From: Bog-756 sp035531955 | Lineage (GTDB): Bacteria > Actinomycetota > Acidimicrobiia > Acidimicrobiales > RAAP-2 | NCBI GenBank assembly: GCA_035531955.1 | Contig: DATKRZ010000103.1 | Span: 50,047-114,046, forward strand | Reading direction: 5' to 3' | Length of the DNA stretch: 64,000 nt | Part shown: positions 1-6,753 of the stretch, piece after piece | Layout of the letters: each line of letters opens with the position of its first letter | Position numbering within the stretch: position 1 is the stretch's first letter | Translations under genes and position numbers: made by a program | Notes under the pieces: model-generated | What the model saw: the letters and a program-made list of their open reading frames with translations, nothing else | Told to the model about the DNA's origin: nothing | Database searches by the model: none

Positions 1-297
1 GAGGCTCACCACCTCGGCTACCACCTCATGGCCGGGGATGTGGGGAATGGAGGAGAACGCGGCCATCGGATTGTCGATGTCGCCGGTGTCGAAGTCCCCC
101 AGCACGAGCTTGGTCTCCGACCCGCACACCCCGGAGAGAAGCGGCCGGGTGATGACCCAGTCTGGACGGACCATCCGGGCGTCATCGACCTCGTGCAGGC
201 CGAAGGGGAGCGAGTCGATCCGGCGATCGAGATCGTCGCCCGGACCCTCATGGGCGTCGTCGGCGTCGCGTGGCACGCCGAACACCAGTGCTCTCAT
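1..297 (-). CDS. Zinc-binding alcohol dehydrogenase, N-terminal part (runs off the left edge)
   Basis: The first 99 residues of a medium-chain, zinc-dependent dehydrogenase; the rest lies left of the window. The start ATG is at 297 and the frame is open to base 1. The GroES-like catalytic domain is recognisable: GVCGSE carries the expected catalytic-zinc Cys (residue 58), and PGHEVVAEV carries the conserved His-Glu pair (residues 90-91). The family oxidises alcohols or reduces aldehydes with NAD(P)H in the cytoplasm. The substrate cannot be told. Residues 10-35 (an acidic insert) are longer than in most family members. The GMC oxidoreductase unit lies upstream on the same strand (73-base gap), so the genes may be co-transcribed. 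Confidence 0.85.
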   Translation of the reverse strand, partial: MRALVFGVPRDADDAHEGPGDDLDRRIDSLPFGLHEVDDARMVRPDWVITRPLLSGVCGSETKLVLGDFDTGDIDNPMAAFSSIPHIPGHEVVAEVVSL

Positions 298-370
298 CGA
301 CGGCAGTTTCTCATCGGCGACACAGCTTCATCGGTGACACGGTAGCCACCTCCGAGCCCGGTCGGCACGG

Positions 371-2026
371 TCAGGCCAGCATGGCCGCAGCGGAGCGGGC
401 CGCCAGGGCGGCCAAGGTCAGAGTGGGTCCGTAGCCCGAGGAGGTGACGAAGACCGAGGAGTCGGCGATGACCACGTTCTCCAACTGGTGGAGCCGCCCG
501 TGGCCGTCGGCCACCGACGTCGCCGGGTCCGTCCCCATCCGAACCGTGCCCATGACATGGCGGCTCATGGGCGCATGCTCGGTGGTGCGGCCCCCCGGCC
601 CTCCGGCGGTCCCGGGCGAGGTGACGATGGAGGTCCAGCCCGCGCCCATGACCTCGAGGATTGCGGCCAACCGGGGGCCATGGTGGGCGGCGGCGGCCAG
701 CTCGTGGCGGTGGGGCTTGTAGGTGTAGCGGGCGACGGGGAAGCCCCGGACGTCACGGATGGTCGGGTCCAGGTCGATCCGGTTGGTGGCCACCGGGAGG
801 TCCTCCCCCTGCATGGTGAAGGCCCACATCCGGTCGCGCATGGGCGACGAGCGCATGCTCTCCTTGTGGGACCGTCCCCACGGGTAGATCTTCGCCTCGA
901 GGATGGGGAGCGATGGCCCACCGTGCTCGACCATCCCCCCCTTGATCCAGGGAAGCCCTGCCTCCTTGGCCGCGGCCCGCGAGGCGTCGTCGGGGACCAG
1001 GGCGTCGTCCTGCATCTCGGTGACCGCCCGGCCCCGCTCGCCGTGAAGGCGGAGGTGGGCGAAACCGCCCACCACGATGGTCTGGAAGTGGGTCATCAGG
1101 TGCCGGCCGATCAGCGGATGGTCGATCCCCGACAGAAGCAGCAGACGCGGGGTCTCGACCGCTCCGCCCGCCACCACCACATGTCGGGCGTCCATCGAGT
1201 GCTCGATGCCGTCGGGGCCGATGTAGTCCACCCCGGTGGCGCGATCGCCCGCGGTTCGTATCCGGGACACGAAGGTCTCCGGCCGGAGCTCGGCGTTCCC
1301 GGTCAGGAGGGCCCGCTGCAACATGGCCACCGGGTCTCCCTTGGCGTGGATCGGGCAGCCGAAGAAGGCGCAGAACCCACAGTTGTTGCAGGCGGGCCGG
1401 CCGTCGTAGTGCTCGGAATTGGTGGCGCCCGGAGCCGGGTAGGGATGGAACCCGAGGGACTCGGCGGCTGCCGATGACAGGTTCGAGCCGTACATCGACG
1501 GCCCTGGCGGCATGGGGTACGGGCCCGACCGCCATGCCGCGAACGGGTTGGCGCCCGCTTGCCCGGAGACGCCGATCATGCGTTCGGCCTCGGCATAGAA
1601 GGGCTCGAGCTCGGCATAGTCGAGGGGCCAGTCGGCCACGGACGCACCCTCGTGGGGGCCGCGGCTGGTCAGCATGGCGAAATCCTCTTCGCGGAAGCGG
1701 GGGACCTTGCCGTCGGCATGGGTGCCCCCGCCTCCGACGGTGGAGGGGATGGAGTTCACCTCCCCCACGAAGGAGTGGTCACCGTCGTCGGGACCGACCC
1801 GGAAGGTGCGCGGCTCGAGGAACGGGTCGGGACCGAGGAAGTGGCGATCGATGAACTTGATCTCGTCGTTCGAGAAGTCGCCCAGCAGCCGGGCGGGCTC
1901 GTCGAGATCGATCAGATGGTTGCGGCCCTTCTCGAAGATCACCACCGACCATCCGGCCGCGGTCAGCACGTCGGCGGCAGTCGCTCCCCCGGGCCCGGAC
2001 CCGACGACGATGGCGTCGGCGGTCAC
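371..2026 (-). CDS. GMC family oxidoreductase (FAD-dependent)
   Basis: A flavoprotein of the glucose-methanol-choline family, 551 residues from the GTG at 2026. That start overlaps the stop of the upstream gene as GTGA, which is why I prefer it to a start 27 bases earlier. The FAD dinucleotide-binding motif GSGPGG is at residues 9-14. A Cys-rich stretch (CNNCGFCAFFGCP) near residue 210 is typical of the gluconate/sorbitol dehydrogenase-like branch. The C-terminal HVMGTVRMG, near residue 490, supplies the conserved active-site His. Where most relatives have Asn before the Pro of the last motif, this one reads GYGPTLT. There is no signal peptide, so it is probably cytoplasmic. It pairs with the subunit-3-like protein encoded just upstream. 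The substrate is unknown. Confidence 0.88.
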   Translation of the reverse strand: MTADAIVVGSGPGGATAADVLTAAGWSVVIFEKGRNHLIDLDEPARLLGDFSNDEIKFIDRHFLGPDPFLEPRTFRVGPDDGDHSFVGEVNSIPSTVGGGGTHADGKVPRFREEDFAMLTSRGPHEGASVADWPLDYAELEPFYAEAERMIGVSGQAGANPFAAWRSGPYPMPPGPSMYGSNLSSAAAESLGFHPYPAPGATNSEHYDGRPACNNCGFCAFFGCPIHAKGDPVAMLQRALLTGNAELRPETFVSRIRTAGDRATGVDYIGPDGIEHSMDARHVVVAGGAVETPRLLLLSGIDHPLIGRHLMTHFQTIVVGGFAHLRLHGERGRAVTEMQDDALVPDDASRAAAKEAGLPWIKGGMVEHGGPSLPILEAKIYPWGRSHKESMRSSPMRDRMWAFTMQGEDLPVATNRIDLDPTIRDVRGFPVARYTYKPHRHELAAAAHHGPRLAAILEVMGAGWTSIVTSPGTAGGPGGRTTEHAPMSRHVMGTVRMGTDPATSVADGHGRLHQLENVVIADSSVFVTSSGYGPTLTLAALAARSAAAMLA

Positions 2027-2583
2027 GGCTCCGAGACCTCCCGGTCGGTCCATCCCCGGGGCTGGACGTCACCGGCGAACCCGATGTTCGACCATCCGAC
2101 CCCGTCCCGGTTCCCCCCGTACTCGGGTGCCCCGTACATGCCCTCGCAGGCGTGCCCGTAGACCAGCCCGGTGAAGTCGGGGTCGGCATGGAGCCGGGCA
2201 CCCTGTTCCTCGGGGCCGCAGTCGGCGAAGTCGGGCCCGAGCGCGGCCAGACCGGCCCGGTAGCGCTCCTGCAGACCGACCACCGGGCCGTTGAACTCGC
2301 GCTCGGGCAGGCCGAGCGAGCCTTCGATCCGGGTGCGCCAGGCCAGCTCGTCCAGAGCGGTGAGAGGATGGAACCCGGCGAATCCGCCCGGGCCACCGAA
2401 TCGTCCCGAGGCCGGACCACCGGCCCAGATCCGCGGTGGATCGAAGGAGAACGCACCCAGAAGACCGTCGATGTAGTCGGCGACGCCGGCGTCCGTCGCC
2501 CCGGGCGTATGGTCGGCGGGAATGAGTCGCTCGCACACCGCGGTCAGCGTCCGGTACTCGTCGTCTGTCAACCAGGTCGCCAC
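2023..2583 (-). CDS. Gluconate 2-dehydrogenase subunit 3-like protein
   Basis: A 186-residue partner of the downstream GMC oxidoreductase, by similarity to the small subunit-3 family of membrane gluconate and sorbitol dehydrogenases. The N-terminal LTDDEYRTLTAVCERLIPAD and the following GVADYIDGLL are the family's typical opening. Unlike many relatives it has no Tat or Sec signal, so the pair may work in the cytoplasm. The GTG start at 2583 is supported by a TAGCTT -10 box 8 bases before it. Its stop overlaps the GTG of the GMC gene by 4 bases, implying translational coupling. In known systems the small subunit is needed for folding or export of the flavoprotein. Confidence 0.8.
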   Translation of the reverse strand: MATWLTDDEYRTLTAVCERLIPADHTPGATDAGVADYIDGLLGAFSFDPPRIWAGGPASGRFGGPGGFAGFHPLTALDELAWRTRIEGSLGLPEREFNGPVVGLQERYRAGLAALGPDFADCGPEEQGARLHADPDFTGLVYGHACEGMYGAPEYGGNRDGVGWSNIGFAGDVQPRGWTDREVSEP

Positions 2584-2591
2584 CGACAGGG

Positions 2592-2659
2592 AAGCTAACA
2601 GAACCGACCGGCGCGCGACACCGTGGCCGGCGCCGCCGGGACGCCGGTTTGGCTAGCAT
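2592..2659. promoter_or_regulatory. Divergent leaderless promoter region
   Basis: On the minus strand TAGCTT (2597-2592) ends 8 bases before the GTG at 2583. On the plus strand TAGCAT (2654-2659) ends 7 bases before the GTG at 2667. At that distance the first transcribed base would be the start codon of each gene. No Shine-Dalgarno is visible before either start. This is pattern evidence only. Confidence 0.5.
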
Positions 2660-2666
2660 CCGGCCG

Positions 2667-3119
2667 GTGTTCGCAAACGGCCCCGCCATCCGACTGCTTC
2701 CCCGGCTCGATGCCGACAACCGGTTCTTCTGGACGGGGGGAGGAGACGGGACCCTGCGGTTCCTGCGGTGCCGATCGTGTCGTCAGTTCATCCACCCACC
2801 GGTTCCACGTTGCCCGGCCTGTCTCAGCGACAGACTGGGCCCGGAACCGGTCAGCGGGCGCGGCACGGTCCATTCGTTCACCGTCAACCACCAGGCTTGG
2901 ATCCCGGGGTCGGACCCGTATGTGATCGGTCTGGTCGCCATCGACGAGCAGCCGGACGTGCGCCTGATGACCAACCTCGTCGACTGCGAGCCCGACGACA
3001 CCCTGATCGGCCGCGCCGTCGAGGTGACCTTCGAACACAGCGAAGACGTGTACCTGCCTTTGTTCCGACCCGCATCGACCCTGCCGGACGACCCGTCGGC
3101 CACCGGCGGTGGGCAGTGA
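2667..3119 (+). CDS. DUF35 Zn-ribbon / OB-fold protein, thiolase partner
   Basis: A 150-residue protein with a rubredoxin-like zinc ribbon (Cys35, Cys38, Cys49 and Cys52; CRSC and CPAC) followed by an OB fold with the typical GTVHSFTV opening. DUF35 proteins form complexes with thiolase-fold enzymes. In steroid side-chain degradation the Ltp2-DUF35 complex is a retro-aldolase. The neighbouring thiolase overlaps this gene by 4 bases (GTGA), which fits that partnership. A TTG at 2649 is in frame, but the GTG at 2667 lies 7 bases after a -10 box and matches the usual length, so I chose it. The exact CoA substrate is unknown. Confidence 0.85.
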   Translation: MFANGPAIRLLPRLDADNRFFWTGGGDGTLRFLRCRSCRQFIHPPVPRCPACLSDRLGPEPVSGRGTVHSFTVNHQAWIPGSDPYVIGLVAIDEQPDVRLMTNLVDCEPDDTLIGRAVEVTFEHSEDVYLPLFRPASTLPDDPSATGGGQ

Positions 3120-4324
3120 ACGGATCTCCGGCCGAGCGCCGGGCGGCCATCACCGGCATCGGCCAGTCGGCCGTCGGGCGGCGCCTCGGCCGCACCGATC
3201 TCGACCTGACCCTCGAGGCCTGTCTGGAGGCCATGGCGGACGCCGGCTTGACCAGGGACGACATCGACGGCCTGGCCACCTACCCCGGGGCCGGGCTGGG
3301 TACCGGCGGATTCGCGGGACCGGGAACACCCGAGGTGCAGGACGCCCTGCGCCTCCGGCTCAACTGGCACGACGGCGGGGCCGAGGGCCCCGGCCAGATG
3401 AGGGCGGTGATCGCCGCCTGCTTCGCCATCGCCGCCGGCGCCGCCCGTCATGTGCTCGTCTACCGCACGGTCTCCGAGTCGACGGCCCAGGGCGAAGGGG
3501 GCCGCCAGGGAATCGGCGGGAGCGGTGGCGGCGGGAGTACCCCCCGCTTCTCTGGCTTCCTCCAGTGGTCGCTGCCCTTCGGCGCAGTCTCAGCCGTCAA
3601 CTGGATCGCCCTGGTGGGCCAGCGCCGCGTCCACGAATTCGGGCTCACCCGCGAGCAGCTGGCCCAGGTGGCGTTGAACGGAAGGCGCAATGCCGGACTG
3701 AATCCGAAGGCCATCTACCGGGAGCCGATGACCCTGGACGACTACCTGGACGCCCGCATGATCTCGTCCCCACTGTGCCTGTTCGACTGCGATGCGCCCT
3801 GTGACGGGTCCACCGCGTTGGTGGTGTCCCATGCCGGCTATGCCGCGGACGCGCCGCATCCCTCCTGCCACGTCAACGCAGTGGGCACCGCTCTGCGGGG
3901 GCGGCCCAGCTGGGACCAGTTCGACGACATGACCTCCATGGCGGCCAGGGACGCCGCCGCCAGCATGTGGGAGCGGACCGATCTGCGTCCCACCGACGTG
4001 GACATCGCCCAGCTCTATGACGGCTTCAGCATTCTGGCCATGGTGTGGTTGGAGGCGCTCGGGTTCTGCGGAAGGGGCGAGGGCGGGCCCTTCGTCGAGG
4101 GCGGTTCGCGTATCGCCCTCGACGGCCGGCTTCCGCTCAACACTGCGGGTGGGCAGCTCTCGGCCGGCCGGCTCCATGGATTCGGCCTGCTGCACGAGGC
4201 TTGCGTGCAGCTCCGCGGCGACGGAGGGGCACGCCAGGTCCAGGGCCGTCACGAAGTAGCGGTGGTGGCCAACGGCGGCGGTCCCATCGCCGGATCCCTG
4301 CTTCTGACCCGTGGGCCTGGATGA
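3116..4324 (+). CDS. Thiolase-fold protein (Ltp2 / SCP-x-like), probable retro-aldolase or acetyl-CoA acetyltransferase
   Basis: A 402-residue thiolase of the lipid-transfer/SCP-x branch. It opens with AAITGIGQS, carries DCDAPCDGS in the middle, and ends with QLYDGFS and NTAGGQLSAGRLHG, the conserved C-terminal thiolase half. In Ltp2-type aldolases the Tyr of the YDGF motif is catalytic; it is present here. The GTG start at 3116 overlaps the DUF35 stop as GTGA, and long in-frame sequence upstream is simply read-through of that gene. Together the pair would cleave a beta-hydroxy (or beta-keto) acyl-CoA in the cytoplasm. A sterol-like side chain is possible given the nearby fused acyl-CoA dehydrogenases, but this is inference. 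Confidence 0.85.
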   Translation: MNGSPAERRAAITGIGQSAVGRRLGRTDLDLTLEACLEAMADAGLTRDDIDGLATYPGAGLGTGGFAGPGTPEVQDALRLRLNWHDGGAEGPGQMRAVIAACFAIAAGAARHVLVYRTVSESTAQGEGGRQGIGGSGGGGSTPRFSGFLQWSLPFGAVSAVNWIALVGQRRVHEFGLTREQLAQVALNGRRNAGLNPKAIYREPMTLDDYLDARMISSPLCLFDCDAPCDGSTALVVSHAGYAADAPHPSCHVNAVGTALRGRPSWDQFDDMTSMAARDAAASMWERTDLRPTDVDIAQLYDGFSILAMVWLEALGFCGRGEGGPFVEGGSRIALDGRLPLNTAGGQLSAGRLHGFGLLHEACVQLRGDGGARQVQGRHEVAVVANGGGPIAGSLLLTRGPG

Positions 4325-4366
4325 CCGTTTGCCGCCGGCGCTGAGCCGGAGGCGTCCACCCGGAAC

Positions 4367-5494
4367 TCAGAAGAGGTCATGGTCGGTGCCCCGCTGATCG
4401 GACAGCATGGCTGCGATCCGCTCGCGGTGGAAGTCGGCGTCACCCCAGCTCACCTGGTCGAGCTGGGACCGCTTCACGTACAGATGCAGATCGTGCTCCC
4501 AGGTGAACCCGACGCCACCGTGCACCTGGAGGCCAGACGCCATCACCCGGCGGGATGCATCGGAGCACCAGGCCTTGGCAGCCGACGCGGCCAGGGACGC
4601 ACCGGGATGGCCCGAGGCGATGCACCACGCGGCGTAGAACACACCCGATCGCATTCCCTCGACGTCCACCAGTGCATCGGCCAGACGGTGCTTGACCGCC
4701 TGGAAGCTGCCGATCGGCTTGCCGAATTGGACGCGTTCTGTGGCGTACTCCACACTCATCTCGAGCACCCGGCTCGATGCGCCGAGCATCTCGGCCGCCA
4801 GCGCCGTGGCGGCCCGGTCGAGCATGCGGCGGGCCGCGGCCGCGTCGCCGATCCGATGGGCGGGCGCGCCCTCGAGCGGTAGCCACGCCAGGGTCCGGGT
4901 CCGGTCCATGGCCGGTTCGGGCGCGGGGCGGGCGTCCGGACCGAGGGGGACCTCGTAGACCGCATCGCCGGTGACGACGACGGCGACGTCGGCGACGGAC
5001 GCGTACACGGTCGGCTCCGGGCACAGGGTGAGGAGGCAGTCATCGCCGGCGGACGCGATGGTGGCGGCCGGCGAAGCCGACCAGGCCAGGCACCCGACCA
5101 CCTCGCCGGTGGTCAGCCGGTCTACCCGGGTCTTCGATTCCACCCTGGTTGCCGGGGACAGGCTCTCGTCGGCGGCCGCGGCCCGGAAGGCGCTCTGGGC
5201 CAGGGTGGTCCCGGTGAACGGGACCGGAGCCACCCGGCGCCCCAACTGCTCGCACAGGATGGCCACCTCGACCATCCCCAGCCCGAGCCCGCCGTCGTCC
5301 TCGGGCTGCTCGATGGCGAGCCAACCCTGCTCGGCCATGGCCAGCCACAGGCGGCGGTCGAAGCCCCCGTCAGCGGGAGCCGAGTCCGCCGGTCCGACGC
5401 ACTCGCGCACCCGATCGCCGGAGGCGAGGTCATCGAGCACCCGACCGGCCGCCTCGCGGAGGGCCACCTGTTCCGACGACAGCTCGAAGTCCAC
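4367..5494 (-). CDS. Acyl-CoA dehydrogenase family protein (subunit carrying the R..FG..FQ motif)
   Basis: A 375-residue flavoprotein. The C-terminal domain has RVQFGKPIGSFQAVKHRLAD near residue 257, the FAD-adenine contact of the family, and LQVHGGVGFTWEHD near 332. The middle domain lacks a good copy of the usual W-x-S/T flavin motif. It looks like one half of a heteromeric alpha2beta2 dehydrogenase, as known for ChsE-type enzymes of steroid degraders, with the divergent gene at 5521 as the other half. I chose the GTG at 5494: the protein then opens VDFELSSEQ, and a TAGACT -10 box lies 8 bases upstream. Longer in-frame sequence would overlap the divergent promoter. Confidence 0.85.
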   Translation of the reverse strand: MDFELSSEQVALREAAGRVLDDLASGDRVRECVGPADSAPADGGFDRRLWLAMAEQGWLAIEQPEDDGGLGLGMVEVAILCEQLGRRVAPVPFTGTTLAQSAFRAAAADESLSPATRVESKTRVDRLTTGEVVGCLAWSASPAATIASAGDDCLLTLCPEPTVYASVADVAVVVTGDAVYEVPLGPDARPAPEPAMDRTRTLAWLPLEGAPAHRIGDAAAARRMLDRAATALAAEMLGASSRVLEMSVEYATERVQFGKPIGSFQAVKHRLADALVDVEGMRSGVFYAAWCIASGHPGASLAASAAKAWCSDASRRVMASGLQVHGGVGFTWEHDLHLYVKRSQLDQVSWGDADFHRERIAAMLSDQRGTDHDLF

Positions 5495-5502
5495 GAGCCG
5501 GG

Positions 5503-5512
5503 AGTCTACGGT
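5503..5512. promoter_or_regulatory. Two overlapping, divergent -10 boxes
   Basis: The ten bases AGTCTACGGT contain TACGGT for the plus strand (5507-5512) and, read on the minus strand, TAGACT (5508-5503). The two hexamers share a central TA. Each ends 8 bases before a start codon: ATG 5521 on plus, GTG 5494 on minus. Both acyl-CoA dehydrogenase genes would be leaderless and driven from one shared AT step. Overlapping bidirectional promoters of this geometry are known in bacteria; this instance is inferred from sequence. Confidence 0.55.
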
Positions 5513-5520
5513 TGCCCGAC

Positions 5521-6702
5521 ATGGACCTGGGGATGACACCGGCACAGACCGAGCTGCGAAACCAGCTCCACGGCTGGCTGGTGGCGAACCTGCCGTGGGA
5601 GTACGGCGTCGGCCTCCCGCCGCGGTCCCCCGACCTCGAGGAGGAGGTGGCCTTCGGACGCCGATGGCAGGCGCTGCTGGCCGCCGACCGGTGGGTGGGG
5701 ATCACCTGGCCGGTCGAGCTCGGCGGTCGTGGCCTCGGGCCGACCGACCACTTCGTGGTCACCGAGGAGCTGGCGCGGGCCCGGGCCCCCGAATTGGTCG
5801 GGCGGATCGGCATCAACCTGGTCGGACCCACCTTGTTGGCCAACGGTACCGAGGAACAGCGCCGGCGCTGGCTCCCGCCCATCCTCGGAGCCGAGGAGTT
5901 GTGGTGCCAGTTGTTCTCCGAGCCCGACGCCGGCAGCGACCTGGCGTCGCTTTCCACCCGCGCCGAGCGGGTGGACGGCGGCTACGTGGTGACCGGTCGC
6001 AAGGTCTGGACGTCGTACGCCCAGTTCGCCGACTGGGGTCTGTGCCTGGCCCGCAGCGACCCCGATGCCCCCAAGCGGCAACTGGGCATGACCTGCCTGG
6101 TCGTCGACATGCATGCGGCAGGTGTCGAGGTCCGGCCCCTGGTGCAGATCACCGGCGAGGCCGAGTTCAACCAGGTGTTCCTCGATGAGGTCTTCGTCCC
6201 CGACGACCACGTCGTCGGGGACCCCGGGGCCGGCTGGACCGTCGCCAACTCGACCCTGTCCCACGAGCGGGGCGTCAACCCGCGCCAGCTCGGCATCCAC
6301 TGCCAACTCCTGTTGGGCCTCCTCGAATTGGCCCGGGACCGCACGCCCGGCTTCGGCGACTGGGGCACGCGCCAGCGCCTGGCCGAGGCCTATATCGAGG
6401 TGAAGCTGTTCCAACTGCACAACTGGCGGACCCTGACCCGGCTCGAACGGGGCGAGCCTCCGGGACCGGAGGGGAGCACGCTCAAGCTCTACTGGAGCGA
6501 GATGTCCAAGCGGGTGCACGACACGGTCCTCGCCGTGCTCGGGCCCAGTGCCGGGCTGTGGCTGGGCGCCACCGGCAATCCGGGCGACGGCACGTGGCAG
6601 CGGTCGTGGCTCTACTACCAGGCGGCGTCGATCTTCTCGGGGACCAACGAGATACAGAGGACCCTGGTGGGCGAACGGGTGCTCGGCCTGCCCAGGGGCT
6701 GA
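5521..6702 (+). CDS. Acyl-CoA dehydrogenase family protein (subunit with SGTNEIQR motif)
   Basis: A 393-residue acyl-CoA dehydrogenase. WCQLFSEPDAGSDLASL (about residue 128) and KVWTSYAQ form the flavin-binding middle domain, and FSGTNEIQRTLVGERVLG (about 373) is the C-terminal FAD motif. It lacks the R-x-QFG-x-FQ segment that its divergent neighbour has. The two therefore look complementary, as in heterotetrameric ChsE-type enzymes that dehydrogenate CoA esters of sterol side chains. The ATG at 5521 follows a TACGGT box by 8 bases. A TTG nine bases earlier is in frame but would sit inside that box. It acts in the cytoplasm, passing electrons to ETF. Confidence 0.87.
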   Translation: MDLGMTPAQTELRNQLHGWLVANLPWEYGVGLPPRSPDLEEEVAFGRRWQALLAADRWVGITWPVELGGRGLGPTDHFVVTEELARARAPELVGRIGINLVGPTLLANGTEEQRRRWLPPILGAEELWCQLFSEPDAGSDLASLSTRAERVDGGYVVTGRKVWTSYAQFADWGLCLARSDPDAPKRQLGMTCLVVDMHAAGVEVRPLVQITGEAEFNQVFLDEVFVPDDHVVGDPGAGWTVANSTLSHERGVNPRQLGIHCQLLLGLLELARDRTPGFGDWGTRQRLAEAYIEVKLFQLHNWRTLTRLERGEPPGPEGSTLKLYWSEMSKRVHDTVLAVLGPSAGLWLGATGNPGDGTWQRSWLYYQAASIFSGTNEIQRTLVGERVLGLPRG

Positions 6703-6753
6703 CGCCCGGTCCGGCGCAAGGCGGTCAGCCGTCGGCGGCCCGGCATCGAGGGG

